Shown here one piece after another: positions 1-7,018 of a stretch of DNA of 11,464 nucleotides (within the stretch, counting starts at the first letter, position 1; each line of letters starts with the position of its first letter). A model generated the notes under the pieces. That model saw only the letters and a list, made by a program, of their open reading frames with translations, was not told the origin of the DNA and did no database searches. The DNA lies in the NCBI GenBank assembly GCA_015231995.1, contig JADGAO010000075.1:1499-12962 (forward strand). Reading direction: 5' to 3'. The position numbers were made by a program, and so were the translations under genes. This DNA comes from Nitrospinota bacterium. Lineage in GTDB: Bacteria; Nitrospinota_A; UBA7883; JACRLM01.

Positions 1-1808
1 GATTCTGTGGCCGCCGCGTCCTGGATCATAACCTTCAGCAGTCGCCGTCGGGATTTATCCATCGTCGTCTCTTTGAGGATGTTCATCGGCATCTCGCCAA
101 GTCCTTTATACCTGTGAATCTCCGGTTTTACGTTTTTCGGAGCCTCGGCCAATAGACGCGCTTTGGCTTCATCGTCCTGAGCATAATGAATGTTCTTCCC
201 CAACTCGATTCTGTAAAGCGGCGGTTGGGCCAGGTAAATATGCCCTTTTTCAATAAGTTGAGGCATATGACGGTAGAAGAACGTCAGCAGTAAGGCGCTG
301 ATATGGGCGCCGTCCACATCTGCGTCGGTCATTATTACGATTTTGTCGTATCGCAGTTTGGAATAATCGAACGAATCTCCCATTCCCGCGCCGATTGTCG
401 TCACGAGCGCCTTGATTTCGTTATTTCCCGCCAACTTCTCCGCCGTGGCGTTTTCCACGTTCAGTATCTTGCCGCGCAACGGCAATATTGCCTGCGTCCG
501 CCTATCCCGCGCCTGTTTGGAGGAGCCGCCAGCCGAATCTCCCTCAACCAGAAACAGCTCACAAATAGCCGGGTCGGTTGATGAACAATCCGCAAGCTTT
601 CCGGGCAATGTCAGTCTGTGACTTATGGGGGTCTTCCGCATCACCGCGTCTTTGGCGGAACGGGAAGCCATACGCGCCTGAGCCGCAAGGATCACCCGGT
701 TCATCACCGTTTCCGCTGTCGAGGGGTTCTCCAGCAGATATCGTTCGAAAGCGGATTTGACTGTCGAGTCAACTATCGTCTGCGCTTCGGGATTGTTGAG
801 TTTTTCTTTGGTCTGCCCCTGGAACTGCGGGTTGGCAAGGAAAATGGAAAGCACGGCCACCAACCCTTCCCGCACGTCGTCGGATGTGACTGCGACGGCT
901 TTGGCCTTTGGCAATGTCCGCTCGATATGGCTACGTAACGTCTTGGTCAGACCGTTTCTAAGCCCAGCTTCATGCGCTCCACCTTCGGGTGTGAATACGG
1001 AGTTGGCATAGGAATATATGGTCGTTTCCGTGCTTTCCGTCCATTGAAGCGCAACCTCCACATGGATGCCGTTCTTTTGATTGTGATAGAAGTAGCCGCC
1101 TCCTATGGGGACTTTGCCTTCAAGCAGTTTCTTCAAGTAATCGCGTATTCCATTCTCATAATGGAACGTCTCTTTTGTCTCGTCTCGTTCATCAAAAATT
1201 GTGATACTCAGACCGGAGTTAAGAAACGCCTTCGACTCTGCCCTGTCAACAATCCATTTCTTGTTAAACTCTGTTTTTTTAAATATTTGAGAGTCTGGAA
1301 TAAATGTAACTTTTGAACCTTTTTTCTTAACCCCGGGTGTCTTTCTCAGCTTGTCCAGAGCTTTGCCACGCGAGAATTCCTGAGTCCACTCAGCTCCGTC
1401 TCTCCAGACATCCACACGCAAACGTTCGGAAAGAGCATTAACAACGGAAACGCCCACCCCGTGCAATCCGCCGGATGCGGAGTAGCTCTTATTGGAGAAC
1501 TTGGCTCCCGAATGGAGCGTGGTCATGATGATTTCAAGAGCCGGTTTGTTGAACTTGGGATGGTTATCCACGGGGATGCCGCGCCCATTATCCTCGACCG
1601 CGCAGGAACCGTCTTTGCCTATGGTTATCGTAATCTGGTCGCAGAACCCGTTAATCGCTTCGTCAACGGCGTTGTCCATGGCTTCCCATACGAGATGGTG
1701 CAGGCCGACGGAATCCGTGCCGCCGATATACATTCCCGGCCGGACACGGACAGGCTCCAGCCCTTCGAGAACCTCAATATGTTTAGCGGTATAGTCGTCA
1801 GCGCTCAT
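1..1808 (-). CDS. parE: DNA topoisomerase IV subunit B (ParE), C-terminus cut by window edge
   Basis: ATPase/TOPRIM subunit of topoisomerase IV, which decatenates daughter chromosomes together with ParC. Reading the minus strand from ATG at 1808 gives 602 complete codons with no stop, then the window ends; about 30-50 residues of the usual ~640 are missing. The GHKL ATPase domain is at about 1-220: WEAMDNAVDE with likely catalytic Glu42, DNGRGIP (73-79), and the glycine-rich lid GGLHGVGVSVVNALS (113-127). The transducer carries FQGQTK (329-334, switch Lys334). TOPRIM has VEGDSAGG (Glu422), LRGKILNVE, and the Mg-binding TDADVDG (Asp495/497/499). The RYKGLGEM block is at 566-573. It lacks the large GyrB insertion of enterics. 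ParE rather than GyrB is inferred mainly from the adjacent parC, whose stop lies one base upstream, so translation is probably coupled. Confidence 0.95.
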   Translation of the reverse strand, partial: MSADDYTAKHIEVLEGLEPVRVRPGMYIGGTDSVGLHHLVWEAMDNAVDEAINGFCDQITITIGKDGSCAVEDNGRGIPVDNHPKFNKPALEIIMTTLHSGAKFSNKSYSASGGLHGVGVSVVNALSERLRVDVWRDGAEWTQEFSRGKALDKLRKTPGVKKKGSKVTFIPDSQIFKKTEFNKKWIVDRAESKAFLNSGLSITIFDERDETKETFHYENGIRDYLKKLLEGKVPIGGGYFYHNQKNGIHVEVALQWTESTETTIYSYANSVFTPEGGAHEAGLRNGLTKTLRSHIERTLPKAKAVAVTSDDVREGLVAVLSIFLANPQFQGQTKEKLNNPEAQTIVDSTVKSAFERYLLENPSTAETVMNRVILAAQARMASRSAKDAVMRKTPISHRLTLPGKLADCSSTDPAICELFLVEGDSAGGSSKQARDRRTQAILPLRGKILNVENATAEKLAGNNEIKALVTTIGAGMGDSFDYSKLRYDKIVIMTDADVDGAHISALLLTFFYRHMPQLIEKGHIYLAQPPLYRIELGKNIHYAQDDEAKARLLAEAPKNVKPEIHRYKGLGEMPMNILKETTMDKSRRRLLKVMIQDAAATE

Positions 1809-1809
1809 A

Positions 1810-4194
1810 TCAACCACCAAGCTTGCTCAAGCCAAGGGCTTTTTTCTTGGGCGACGCCACCTTCCGGCCAACGGTCCCCCTGCCCCCTTCTTCCATCCCT
1901 GCTATTTTCAGCGTGTCGTCTTTCCCTGCAAGATATGTGATTGTCACGCTATCTCCCTTTTTAACCAGCCTGGCTCCGATAATTGTCGCGCCTGGTTTGA
2001 GCTTCATCATCCGCACACCAGCCCCTGGGCCTGTCAGGGTGGGAACTTCCTCCATCTTCATCAATAGCCCGTGCCCGTCGCTGGACAGTACAAACAACAG
2101 AGGCTTATTCTGCGCCACAGTCACAAGAAGAACTGCGTCATCCTCTTTGACGTTGGCAACTTTTCTGCCGTTCTTCGTGGTTTCTGTGGAGATCGTCTCG
2201 CTGGAGAACTTGAACCCGGAGCCGCCTTCCGTAATCAGTAACAGTTCCGTCTCTTTTTCGAGTATTTCCCCGTAAACACGCCCAACCTCACCCTCATTCA
2301 ACTGGTCGAACAACCCGCGCTGATTGGTTGCAGGAGACTCCGCCGAACCGGCGCCATCCCCTTCCCTTTTGATCGCCCCAAAGGTGGAGATTAGCCGTTC
2401 GCCGTCTCCGAACTTGAATATGGATTGAACCGGTTCCCCAAAGCCTGTTGTCTGGGGGAGGTCAAGGGCCCGGATGACGTATGCCTTGCCAACGGAGGTG
2501 AAAAAACAGACCAGATCGCGCGTGTTCAACGGCATCCACGCAAGCAGGGAATCCCCATCCTTGAACCGCAAAGATTCCGGGCTGGCGACGCTTTTGAGCC
2601 GTCTCACCCAACCGTTGCGGGAGATTATCACATGCGCGTCTTCGTGCTGGATGAACTGCTCCGGGTCATACTCATGCTCGTCTTCGACAGTGGTGACTAT
2701 CTTCGTCCGGCGTGGGTCGCCGTATTTCTCACGGATTTCTATCAGCTCTTTTTTCGCCAGCTTCCACAGATTCGAGTCGGATGAGAGGATGGACGTGATG
2801 TGCTCCCTTTCCGCCTCTTTCTCCGCCTTCTCCTGCTTTATCTTCGAAATCTCCAACCCCACAAGCGCGGAAAGCCGCAAATCCAGTATGGCGTTGGCCT
2901 GAACCTCGTCCAGCTTGAATCTGGCCATCAAACCTTGCCTGGCTTCGTCCCTTACTTTGGATTTACGGATGATTGCAATGGCGACATCCAAGTCGCTGTA
3001 AACCCTGGCGTAGGCGATGAGGATATGAAGTCTTTCCTCTATTAACCTCAACTCATATTTCAAACGTTTCTGGGTGGTTACGAGCTTAAAGTCAAGGAAC
3101 GACTTTAACATCTGCTTCAGGGAATGTCTTAACGGTGTGGAGTCTGCCGTGAGAGCTGTAAGATTTATCGGGAAACTGACCTGCAGGTCGGAATGTTTGT
3201 ACAGGTAGCTGATTACCTTGTCCGCTTCCACCGTCGGGGCCTTAGGCTCCAGAACGATGCGTATATCCTCCGTGGACTCGTCGCGTATGTCGCCGATGTT
3301 GGGGAGGCGTTTCTCCATTATGTGTTCGGCGATCTTTTCGATCAGCTTGCTCTTGTTCACCCCGTATGGGATGGAGGTGATGACGATCTGCCAACGTCCT
3401 TTGGGGAGTTCTTCCCTGAACCACTCCCCACGGACCTTTAACGCCCCCCTGCCCGTCTCGTAAACCTCTTTCATCTCGGCGCGGGTGCTTATCAACTGTC
3501 CACCCGTCGGGAAATCCGGACCTTTTATATGTTTCAGGATTTCACCGGTATCCATCGCCGGATTATCAATCATGGCGACAAGAGCGCTGACGGTTTCTTT
3601 CAGGTTATGCGGCGGGATGTTGGTCGCAAGGCCAACGGCTATCCCGGACGACCCGTTGACCAGCAGATTCGGGAACCGGGCAGGTAAAAGACGCGGCTCC
3701 TCGTTCGTTTCGTCGTAGGTGGGGAGGAAGTCCACCGTATCCTTGTGCAGGTCTTCCAGCAGTTCCATGGCGATTGTCGAAAGCTTCGCCTCGGTGTATC
3801 GCATGGCGGCGGCGGAATCGCCGTCTATATTGCCGAAGTTTCCCTGTCCGTCCACCAGCGGGTAACGCAACGAAAAGTCCTGAGCCAGGCGCACCATTGT
3901 GTCGTAAACAGCCTGATCGCCGTGCGGATGGTATTTACCGATGACGTCGCCCACCACCGCCGCAGACTTCCTGTACCGCGAATCGGGACGGAGCCGCAGT
4001 TGGTTCATGGCGTACAACACACGCCGATGGACAGGTTTCAACCCGTCGCGCACATCGGGCAGAGCGCGTGAGACAATTGTTGAAAGGGCGTATGAGAGGA
4101 ACCGTGATTCCAGTTCCTCCTTTAGATGGACATCCCTGATTAGGGGTATCCCGTCACCCGAACCCTCTTTTCTGCCAGTCGTTTTTGCCGCCAT
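1810..4194 (-). CDS. parC: DNA topoisomerase IV subunit A (ParC)
   Basis: Breakage-reunion subunit of topoisomerase IV, 794 aa. The winged-helix catalytic core is N-terminal: VSRALPDVRDGLKPVHRR (41-58), IGKYHPHGDQAVYDTMV (85-101) and the active-site pair Arg132-Tyr133 in AAMRYTEAKLS. Tower and coiled-coil regions follow to about residue 510. The C-terminal beta-pinwheel (about 530-794) has degenerate blades such as VIISRNGWVRRL, GKAYVIRAL and LLFVLSSDG. No QRRGGKG GyrA-box is present in the first blade, which argues for ParC and not GyrA. The QRDR position equivalent to GyrA Ser83 is Gln94, and Asp98 matches GyrA Asp87. The ATG at 4194 is the only plausible start because an in-frame TGA lies 21 nt upstream. 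AAGGA sits only one base before it, too close for a standard ribosome binding site. First gene of the parC-parE operon. Confidence 0.95.
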   Translation of the reverse strand: MAAKTTGRKEGSGDGIPLIRDVHLKEELESRFLSYALSTIVSRALPDVRDGLKPVHRRVLYAMNQLRLRPDSRYRKSAAVVGDVIGKYHPHGDQAVYDTMVRLAQDFSLRYPLVDGQGNFGNIDGDSAAAMRYTEAKLSTIAMELLEDLHKDTVDFLPTYDETNEEPRLLPARFPNLLVNGSSGIAVGLATNIPPHNLKETVSALVAMIDNPAMDTGEILKHIKGPDFPTGGQLISTRAEMKEVYETGRGALKVRGEWFREELPKGRWQIVITSIPYGVNKSKLIEKIAEHIMEKRLPNIGDIRDESTEDIRIVLEPKAPTVEADKVISYLYKHSDLQVSFPINLTALTADSTPLRHSLKQMLKSFLDFKLVTTQKRLKYELRLIEERLHILIAYARVYSDLDVAIAIIRKSKVRDEARQGLMARFKLDEVQANAILDLRLSALVGLEISKIKQEKAEKEAEREHITSILSSDSNLWKLAKKELIEIREKYGDPRRTKIVTTVEDEHEYDPEQFIQHEDAHVIISRNGWVRRLKSVASPESLRFKDGDSLLAWMPLNTRDLVCFFTSVGKAYVIRALDLPQTTGFGEPVQSIFKFGDGERLISTFGAIKREGDGAGSAESPATNQRGLFDQLNEGEVGRVYGEILEKETELLLITEGGSGFKFSSETISTETTKNGRKVANVKEDDAVLLVTVAQNKPLLFVLSSDGHGLLMKMEEVPTLTGPGAGVRMMKLKPGATIIGARLVKKGDSVTITYLAGKDDTLKIAGMEEGGRGTVGRKVASPKKKALGLSKLGG

Positions 4195-4246
4195 ATCCTT
4201 ACGGTTGAAATCAAATCAAATATTACTACATCAGACTACATACATC

Positions 4247-4276
4247 TATATAGAGCAACCCTTCTAGTTCCGTCAA
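4247..4276 (-). promoter_or_regulatory. Candidate sigma-70 promoter for parC-parE
   Basis: On the minus strand, TTGACG (4276-4271, 5 of 6 to the -35 consensus) is followed after 18 bp by TATATA (4252-4247, 4 of 6 to -10). This would start transcription near 4240 and leave a leader of about 45 nt before the parC ATG. It lies in the 135-bp divergent gap between parC and the SDR gene, which otherwise holds only AT-rich sequence. Confidence 0.45.
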
Positions 4277-4294
4277 CAGGCATTTTTATAAGGT

Positions 4295-4323
4295 TTGCAA
4301 AATCATTGTTTTTCAATTAGCAT
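4295..4323 (+). promoter_or_regulatory. Weak candidate promoter for the SDR gene, possibly leaderless
   Basis: TTGCAA (4295-4300) and TAGCAT (4318-4323) are 17 bp apart; each matches its consensus at 4 of 6 positions. The predicted start, about 7 nt after the -10, falls on the A of the ATG at 4330. That would make the message leaderless and agrees with the lack of a recognisable Shine-Dalgarno upstream of this gene. AT-rich sequence makes chance matches likely. Confidence 0.25.
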
Positions 4324-4329
4324 TGGGCT

Positions 4330-5097
4330 ATGGGTGAAAGTGACGCAAAGCCCTTTGAAATCAAAGGCAGAGTCGCCTTAATAACCGGCGCCGCAAAGCG
4401 CGTTGGGCGGGAGGTTTGTCTTGCCCTGGCCGACGCTGGTTTTTTGATTGCTATCCATCATCGGGAATCAAAAAAAGAGGCCGAAGATTTATCCGCCCAG
4501 ATTGCGGCTAAACACGGTTCTCAGTCTGCGAAACTTTTTAAAGCCGACCTTTCGGATGAAAAGGAACTTGCCGACCTGCCCCACAGGGTACATCGGGAGT
4601 TCGGTCGGCTCGACCTGCTGGTCAACAACGCATCCACTTTCCATAAAACCCCGATTGCGGCATTGAATAAAACAGCTATTGAAGAATTCCATTCAATCCA
4701 TGTGACGGCTCCTGCCATGTTATCCGCAGAATCCGCCCAATATCTGAAAGCTGGAAAACCCGGACGCATCATCAACATGGTTGACGTATATGCGCGGTTC
4801 GCCAAGAAGGATTACCTGGCATATACGATTTCAAAAGCCGGTCTGGAGGCTTTAACGCGCCAACTGGCCGTGGAACTCGCGCCGGACATACTGGTCAACG
4901 CCATCGCGCCGGGCGCGATTCTTGCGCCAGTGGATGGAGCCACGCCGGAAACGATAGATAAAATACTTGCGCGGATACCGTTGGGCCGGTTCGGAAAGCC
5001 GGAGGATATTGTGAAGACTGTGTTGTTTCTTGCGGGATCGGATTATATAACCGGCCAGACCATCGTGATAGACGGTGGCCGGACGCTCACGATATAA
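4330..5097 (+). CDS. SDR-family oxidoreductase, pteridine reductase-like (FolM/PTR1 type)
   Basis: Short-chain dehydrogenase of 255 aa, a single Rossmann domain with no signal peptide, so cytoplasmic. The cofactor motif is TGAAKRVGR (19-27); the TGxxxRxG form with Arg24 is typical of NADPH-dependent pteridine reductases. NNAS is at 99-102, where most SDRs have NNAG. The active-site pair is Tyr165/Lys169 (YTISK), and the usual catalytic Ser is replaced by Asp152 (NMVD), 13 residues before the Tyr. Asp at this site and NNAS are hallmarks of Leishmania PTR1 and bacterial FolM-like enzymes, which reduce dihydropterins or dihydrofolate. The end GQTIVIDGG is standard for SDRs. Exact substrate (dihydromonapterin, dihydrobiopterin, dihydrofolate, or something else) cannot be told. 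It stands alone, divergent from parC and convergent with tRNA-Leu; no clear ribosome binding site. Confidence 0.85.
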   Translation: MGESDAKPFEIKGRVALITGAAKRVGREVCLALADAGFLIAIHHRESKKEAEDLSAQIAAKHGSQSAKLFKADLSDEKELADLPHRVHREFGRLDLLVNNASTFHKTPIAALNKTAIEEFHSIHVTAPAMLSAESAQYLKAGKPGRIINMVDVYARFAKKDYLAYTISKAGLEALTRQLAVELAPDILVNAIAPGAILAPVDGATPETIDKILARIPLGRFGKPEDIVKTVLFLAGSDYITGQTIVIDGGRTLTI

Positions 5098-5112
5098 CCG
5101 TTCGCAGAACGG
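5098..5112. terminator. Hairpin between convergent SDR gene and tRNA-Leu, possible bidirectional terminator
   Basis: CCGTTC-GCA-GAACGG is a perfect 6-bp stem that begins immediately after the SDR stop codon and ends 5 bp before the 3' end of tRNA-Leu. The flanks are AT-rich (AAATAT on one side, TTATAT on the other in minus orientation) but lack a clean T run, so termination strength is uncertain. Confidence 0.4.
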
Positions 5113-5117
5113 AAATA

Positions 5118-5202
5118 TGGTGCCCTGGTTCGGACTCGAACCGAAACGGGTCTCCCCACCACCCCCTCAAGATGGCGTGTCTACCAATTCCACCACCAGG
5201 GC
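5118..5202 (-). tRNA. tRNA-Leu (anticodon GAG)
   Basis: The minus strand folds as a class II tRNA of 85 nt including an encoded CCA. The acceptor GCCCTGG pairs with CCAGGGC; discriminator A. The D-arm is TGGTGGAATTGGTAGACACGC, as in bacterial tRNA-Leu. The anticodon stem CCATC/GGTGG encloses the loop TTGAGGG, giving anticodon GAG (reads CUU/CUC). A short variable arm GGG-AGA-CCC and T-arm TTCGG-TTCGAGT-CCGAA follow. It faces the SDR gene with about 20 bp between them. Confidence 0.97.
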
Positions 5203-5219
5203 CCCGATGGAAGAAAGAG

Positions 5220-5247
5220 ATTATAGCAAATTAAGATTGAAGGTCTA
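5220..5247 (-). promoter_or_regulatory. Promoter of tRNA-Leu
   Basis: On the minus strand, a perfect extended -10, TGC-TATAAT (5228-5220), lies 16 bp after TAGACC (5247-5242, 4 of 6 to -35). Predicted transcription start is near 5213, about 11 nt before the mature tRNA 5' end. Confidence 0.75.
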
Positions 5248-5292
5248 TTTAAAAAGAGAGGGAGATGGAAAATTTGTGGGGAGGCATTGGGA

Positions 5293-5481
5293 GGCCCTGG
5301 CATTTTACCCCTCCTTAGCAAGGAGGGGTCGCTATCGGCGAAAGCCGATAGCGGGGGAGGTTTAACTAGATACGGCGCATGTGTGCGAATGGGCCAATGA
5401 GTTAAACCCCCTCGGCGCTTCGCGCCACTCCCCCTTGGTAAGGTGGAGAAAAAACACGCGTGGTCAGGCGACCACGGCTCC
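5293..5481. repeat. Compound hairpin repeat, copy A (REPIN/MITE-like)
   Basis: This ~189-bp element recurs in direct orientation at 7019-7208 with only five differences (four substitutions and one C indel). It holds two related arms in inverted orientation around a ~30-bp centre. The left arm has stems CCCCTCCTT/AAGGAGGGG (5308-5328) and CGCTATCGGC-GAAA-GCCGATAGCG (5330-5353), ending in GGTTTAACTA. The right arm begins AGTTAAACC and has stems GGCGC/GCGCC (5414-5426) and CTCCCCCTT/AAGGTGGAG (5428-5448, one mismatch). A fifth hairpin, CGTGGTC/GACCACG, is at 5459-5476. No coding capacity is convincing. The two-hairpin, inverted-pair layout resembles REPINs, but no transposase is in view. Confidence 0.85.
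5449..5476 (-). terminator. Intrinsic terminator for the TPR gene, inside repeat copy A
   Basis: Read on the minus strand: a perfect 7-bp stem CGTGGTC-GCCT-GACCACG, then CGTG, then six T (5454-5449). It lies about 34 nt beyond the TPR gene stop. The 4-nt gap between stem and T run is slightly long, so efficiency is uncertain. Confidence 0.5.
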
Positions 5482-5509
5482 CCTTCATGCCGACGTTAAC
5501 GCCGGGCAA

Positions 5510-6946
5510 TCATTGCGGATTGTTCTTTTTCCTGTGCCGTTCCATTATCCCCTTCGCCCGCGCCTCCAACGCCTCCGCCTCTGGAATGCGGTTTAGCTTT
5601 CGCAAGCAATCGGCATAGTTATTTAGCCCATAAGCGGTCATCGGATGGTCAGGTAGTATCTTTTCTAGTATTGCCACGGCGCGTTTGTATAACGGCACCG
5701 CCTTATCGTACCACCCTTGTTTGAAATAAAGTCCTGCCAGGTTGTTAAGACGAATCGCCACGTTGGGATGCTCCCTCCCCAAGGCTTTTTCGTCTATTGA
5801 CAGGGCGCGTTCGTATAACGACTCCGCCTCGACGGGCCGCTCCTGATCGTTATAAAACGCCGCCAGGTTGTTAAGACGAATCGCCACATTGGGATGTTCC
5901 GCTCCCAAGGCATTTTCGACTATTGAGATGGAGCGTTTGTATAATGGCTCCGCATCGGAGTACCGTCCCTGATCTTCATAAAGCGCCGCCAGGTTGTTAA
6001 GATCGGTAGCCACAATAGGATGCTCCACCCCCAAGGTTTTTTCGTCAATTGACAGTGCGCGTTTGTATAACGACTCCGCCTCAGCGTGACGCCTTTGAGC
6101 GTGATAAAGAGCCGCAAGGTTGTTAAGGCTAGCGGCTATATCCTGATGCTCTGGTTGTAATACCTTCTCTCCTATTTCAAGCGCCTTATGCAGTAACGGC
6201 TCAGCCTTGCCATATTCGCCTAAAGTCAGCGCCATACCCCCAGCTCGATTCAGATATTTCATATTATTTTTCTCAAGCTCCACGGCGCGGTTATAATACT
6301 TGAACGCTTTTTCATATTCCATTTTCTGTCCTGCCAATACGCCTAGCTGATAAGCAGACTCAGCCGCCTGTTTCACCCCTTGCTCCAGGGCTTCAGTGAA
6401 TAGTTTTTCGGCCTCTTCGGTTTCCCCTTTTTCTAAGGATTTTTTCGCGGCGGTTATTCTTGGTTTGCCGAATTCTTTCTCGAAATCCGAAAGTTTGATG
6501 GAAGCTTCATCCAACGCTTTTTTGTATTTTTCCAATGTATCCTTTGGATTCGCTAACCTTTGCCGGACATCCGCCAGTTCTTTTTCAAGAGCCGCATTTT
6601 TTTCAGCTTTAACTGCGTTTGTTTTTTCCGCTTCTATTAATTGAGTTTGAAGCTCTTTTTCTCTTTCCTTTAGGTGTTTAATTAGAGGGTTGTTTTCCAG
6701 ATCGTTTGATTGGAGGATTGTTACATTTTTCGCTTCGCCGATATTGGTTACGGATCCTATTGTTGCATTATCATTGGCGTTGATTTGAAATGTCGCTTTG
6801 TCCTTTTCCTTTTTCTGGGAAAGGGAGAATATCAAAAATGGAACTGCAATCCCAGCGATTATGGCGACTGCTATTCCAATGGCGGCTAATTTGTTTGCTA
6901 GAGACCAGGCTTTAAACCGGGTTAAATATTTCTTCCACATCGCCAA
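5510..6946 (-). CDS. Membrane-anchored coiled-coil TPR-repeat protein, function unknown
   Basis: A 478-aa protein of unknown function. A basic N-terminus precedes one hydrophobic helix (about 20-41), giving a single-pass inner-membrane protein; the topology of the long C-terminal part is uncertain. Residues 53-78 are Asn/Thr/Ile-rich (NATIGSVTNIGEAKNVTI), probably beta. A charged coiled coil spans about 88-155. TPRs fill 160-470: three divergent 34-residue-like repeats, then four to five 42-residue repeats of kinesin-light-chain/TPR_10-TPR_12 type with the core EHPNVAIRLNNLA...YxxAEPLYKRAL. Such arrays are protein-binding scaffolds; no enzymatic domain is visible. The start is taken as TTG at 6946 because AAGG (6957-6954) lies 7 nt upstream; ATG at 6940 (476 aa) is the alternative. 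The gene sits alone between two direct repeat copies, and its 5' half looks more AT-rich than its neighbours, suggesting possible acquisition. Confidence 0.85.
   Translation of the reverse strand: MAMWKKYLTRFKAWSLANKLAAIGIAVAIIAGIAVPFLIFSLSQKKEKDKATFQINANDNATIGSVTNIGEAKNVTILQSNDLENNPLIKHLKEREKELQTQLIEAEKTNAVKAEKNAALEKELADVRQRLANPKDTLEKYKKALDEASIKLSDFEKEFGKPRITAAKKSLEKGETEEAEKLFTEALEQGVKQAAESAYQLGVLAGQKMEYEKAFKYYNRAVELEKNNMKYLNRAGGMALTLGEYGKAEPLLHKALEIGEKVLQPEHQDIAASLNNLAALYHAQRRHAEAESLYKRALSIDEKTLGVEHPIVATDLNNLAALYEDQGRYSDAEPLYKRSISIVENALGAEHPNVAIRLNNLAAFYNDQERPVEAESLYERALSIDEKALGREHPNVAIRLNNLAGLYFKQGWYDKAVPLYKRAVAILEKILPDHPMTAYGLNNYADCLRKLNRIPEAEALEARAKGIMERHRKKNNPQ
5741..6118 (-). repeat. 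126-bp tandem repeats inside the TPR gene
   Basis: The string GTTGTTAA recurs at 5741, 5867, 5993 and 6119, exactly 126 bp apart, which corresponds to 42-residue TPR units. Three full units are visible here. They are clearly similar in DNA as well as protein; the units at 5741 and 5867 share their first 21 bases exactly. Degenerate units continue on both sides (about 5618 and upstream of 6119). Confidence 0.9.
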
Positions 6947-6979
6947 TGGTGAGCCTTATATGAGTTGCGGTATTGCGCG

Positions 6980-7008
6980 ATTCTACCCTTTCGCAATGGC
7001 GGGGGCAA
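6980..7008 (-). promoter_or_regulatory. Candidate promoter of the TPR gene
   Basis: On the minus strand, TTGCCC (7008-7003, 4 of 6) and TAGAAT (6985-6980, 5 of 6) are separated by 17 bp. Transcription would begin near 6973, giving a ~27-nt leader that includes the AAGG ribosome binding site. It lies just outside repeat copy B. Confidence 0.45.
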
Positions 7009-7018
7009 TGCGTAGGGG

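Noticed and set aside
1..4194. gyrB-gyrA pair instead of parE-parC
   Set aside because: The A subunit lacks the GyrA-box in its C-terminal domain and the B and A genes form a compact operon typical of topoisomerase IV.
5741..6118. Possible CRISPR-like array because of regular 126-bp spacing
   Set aside because: The period equals 42 codons, the whole unit is similar with no unique spacers, and the frame encodes TPRs.
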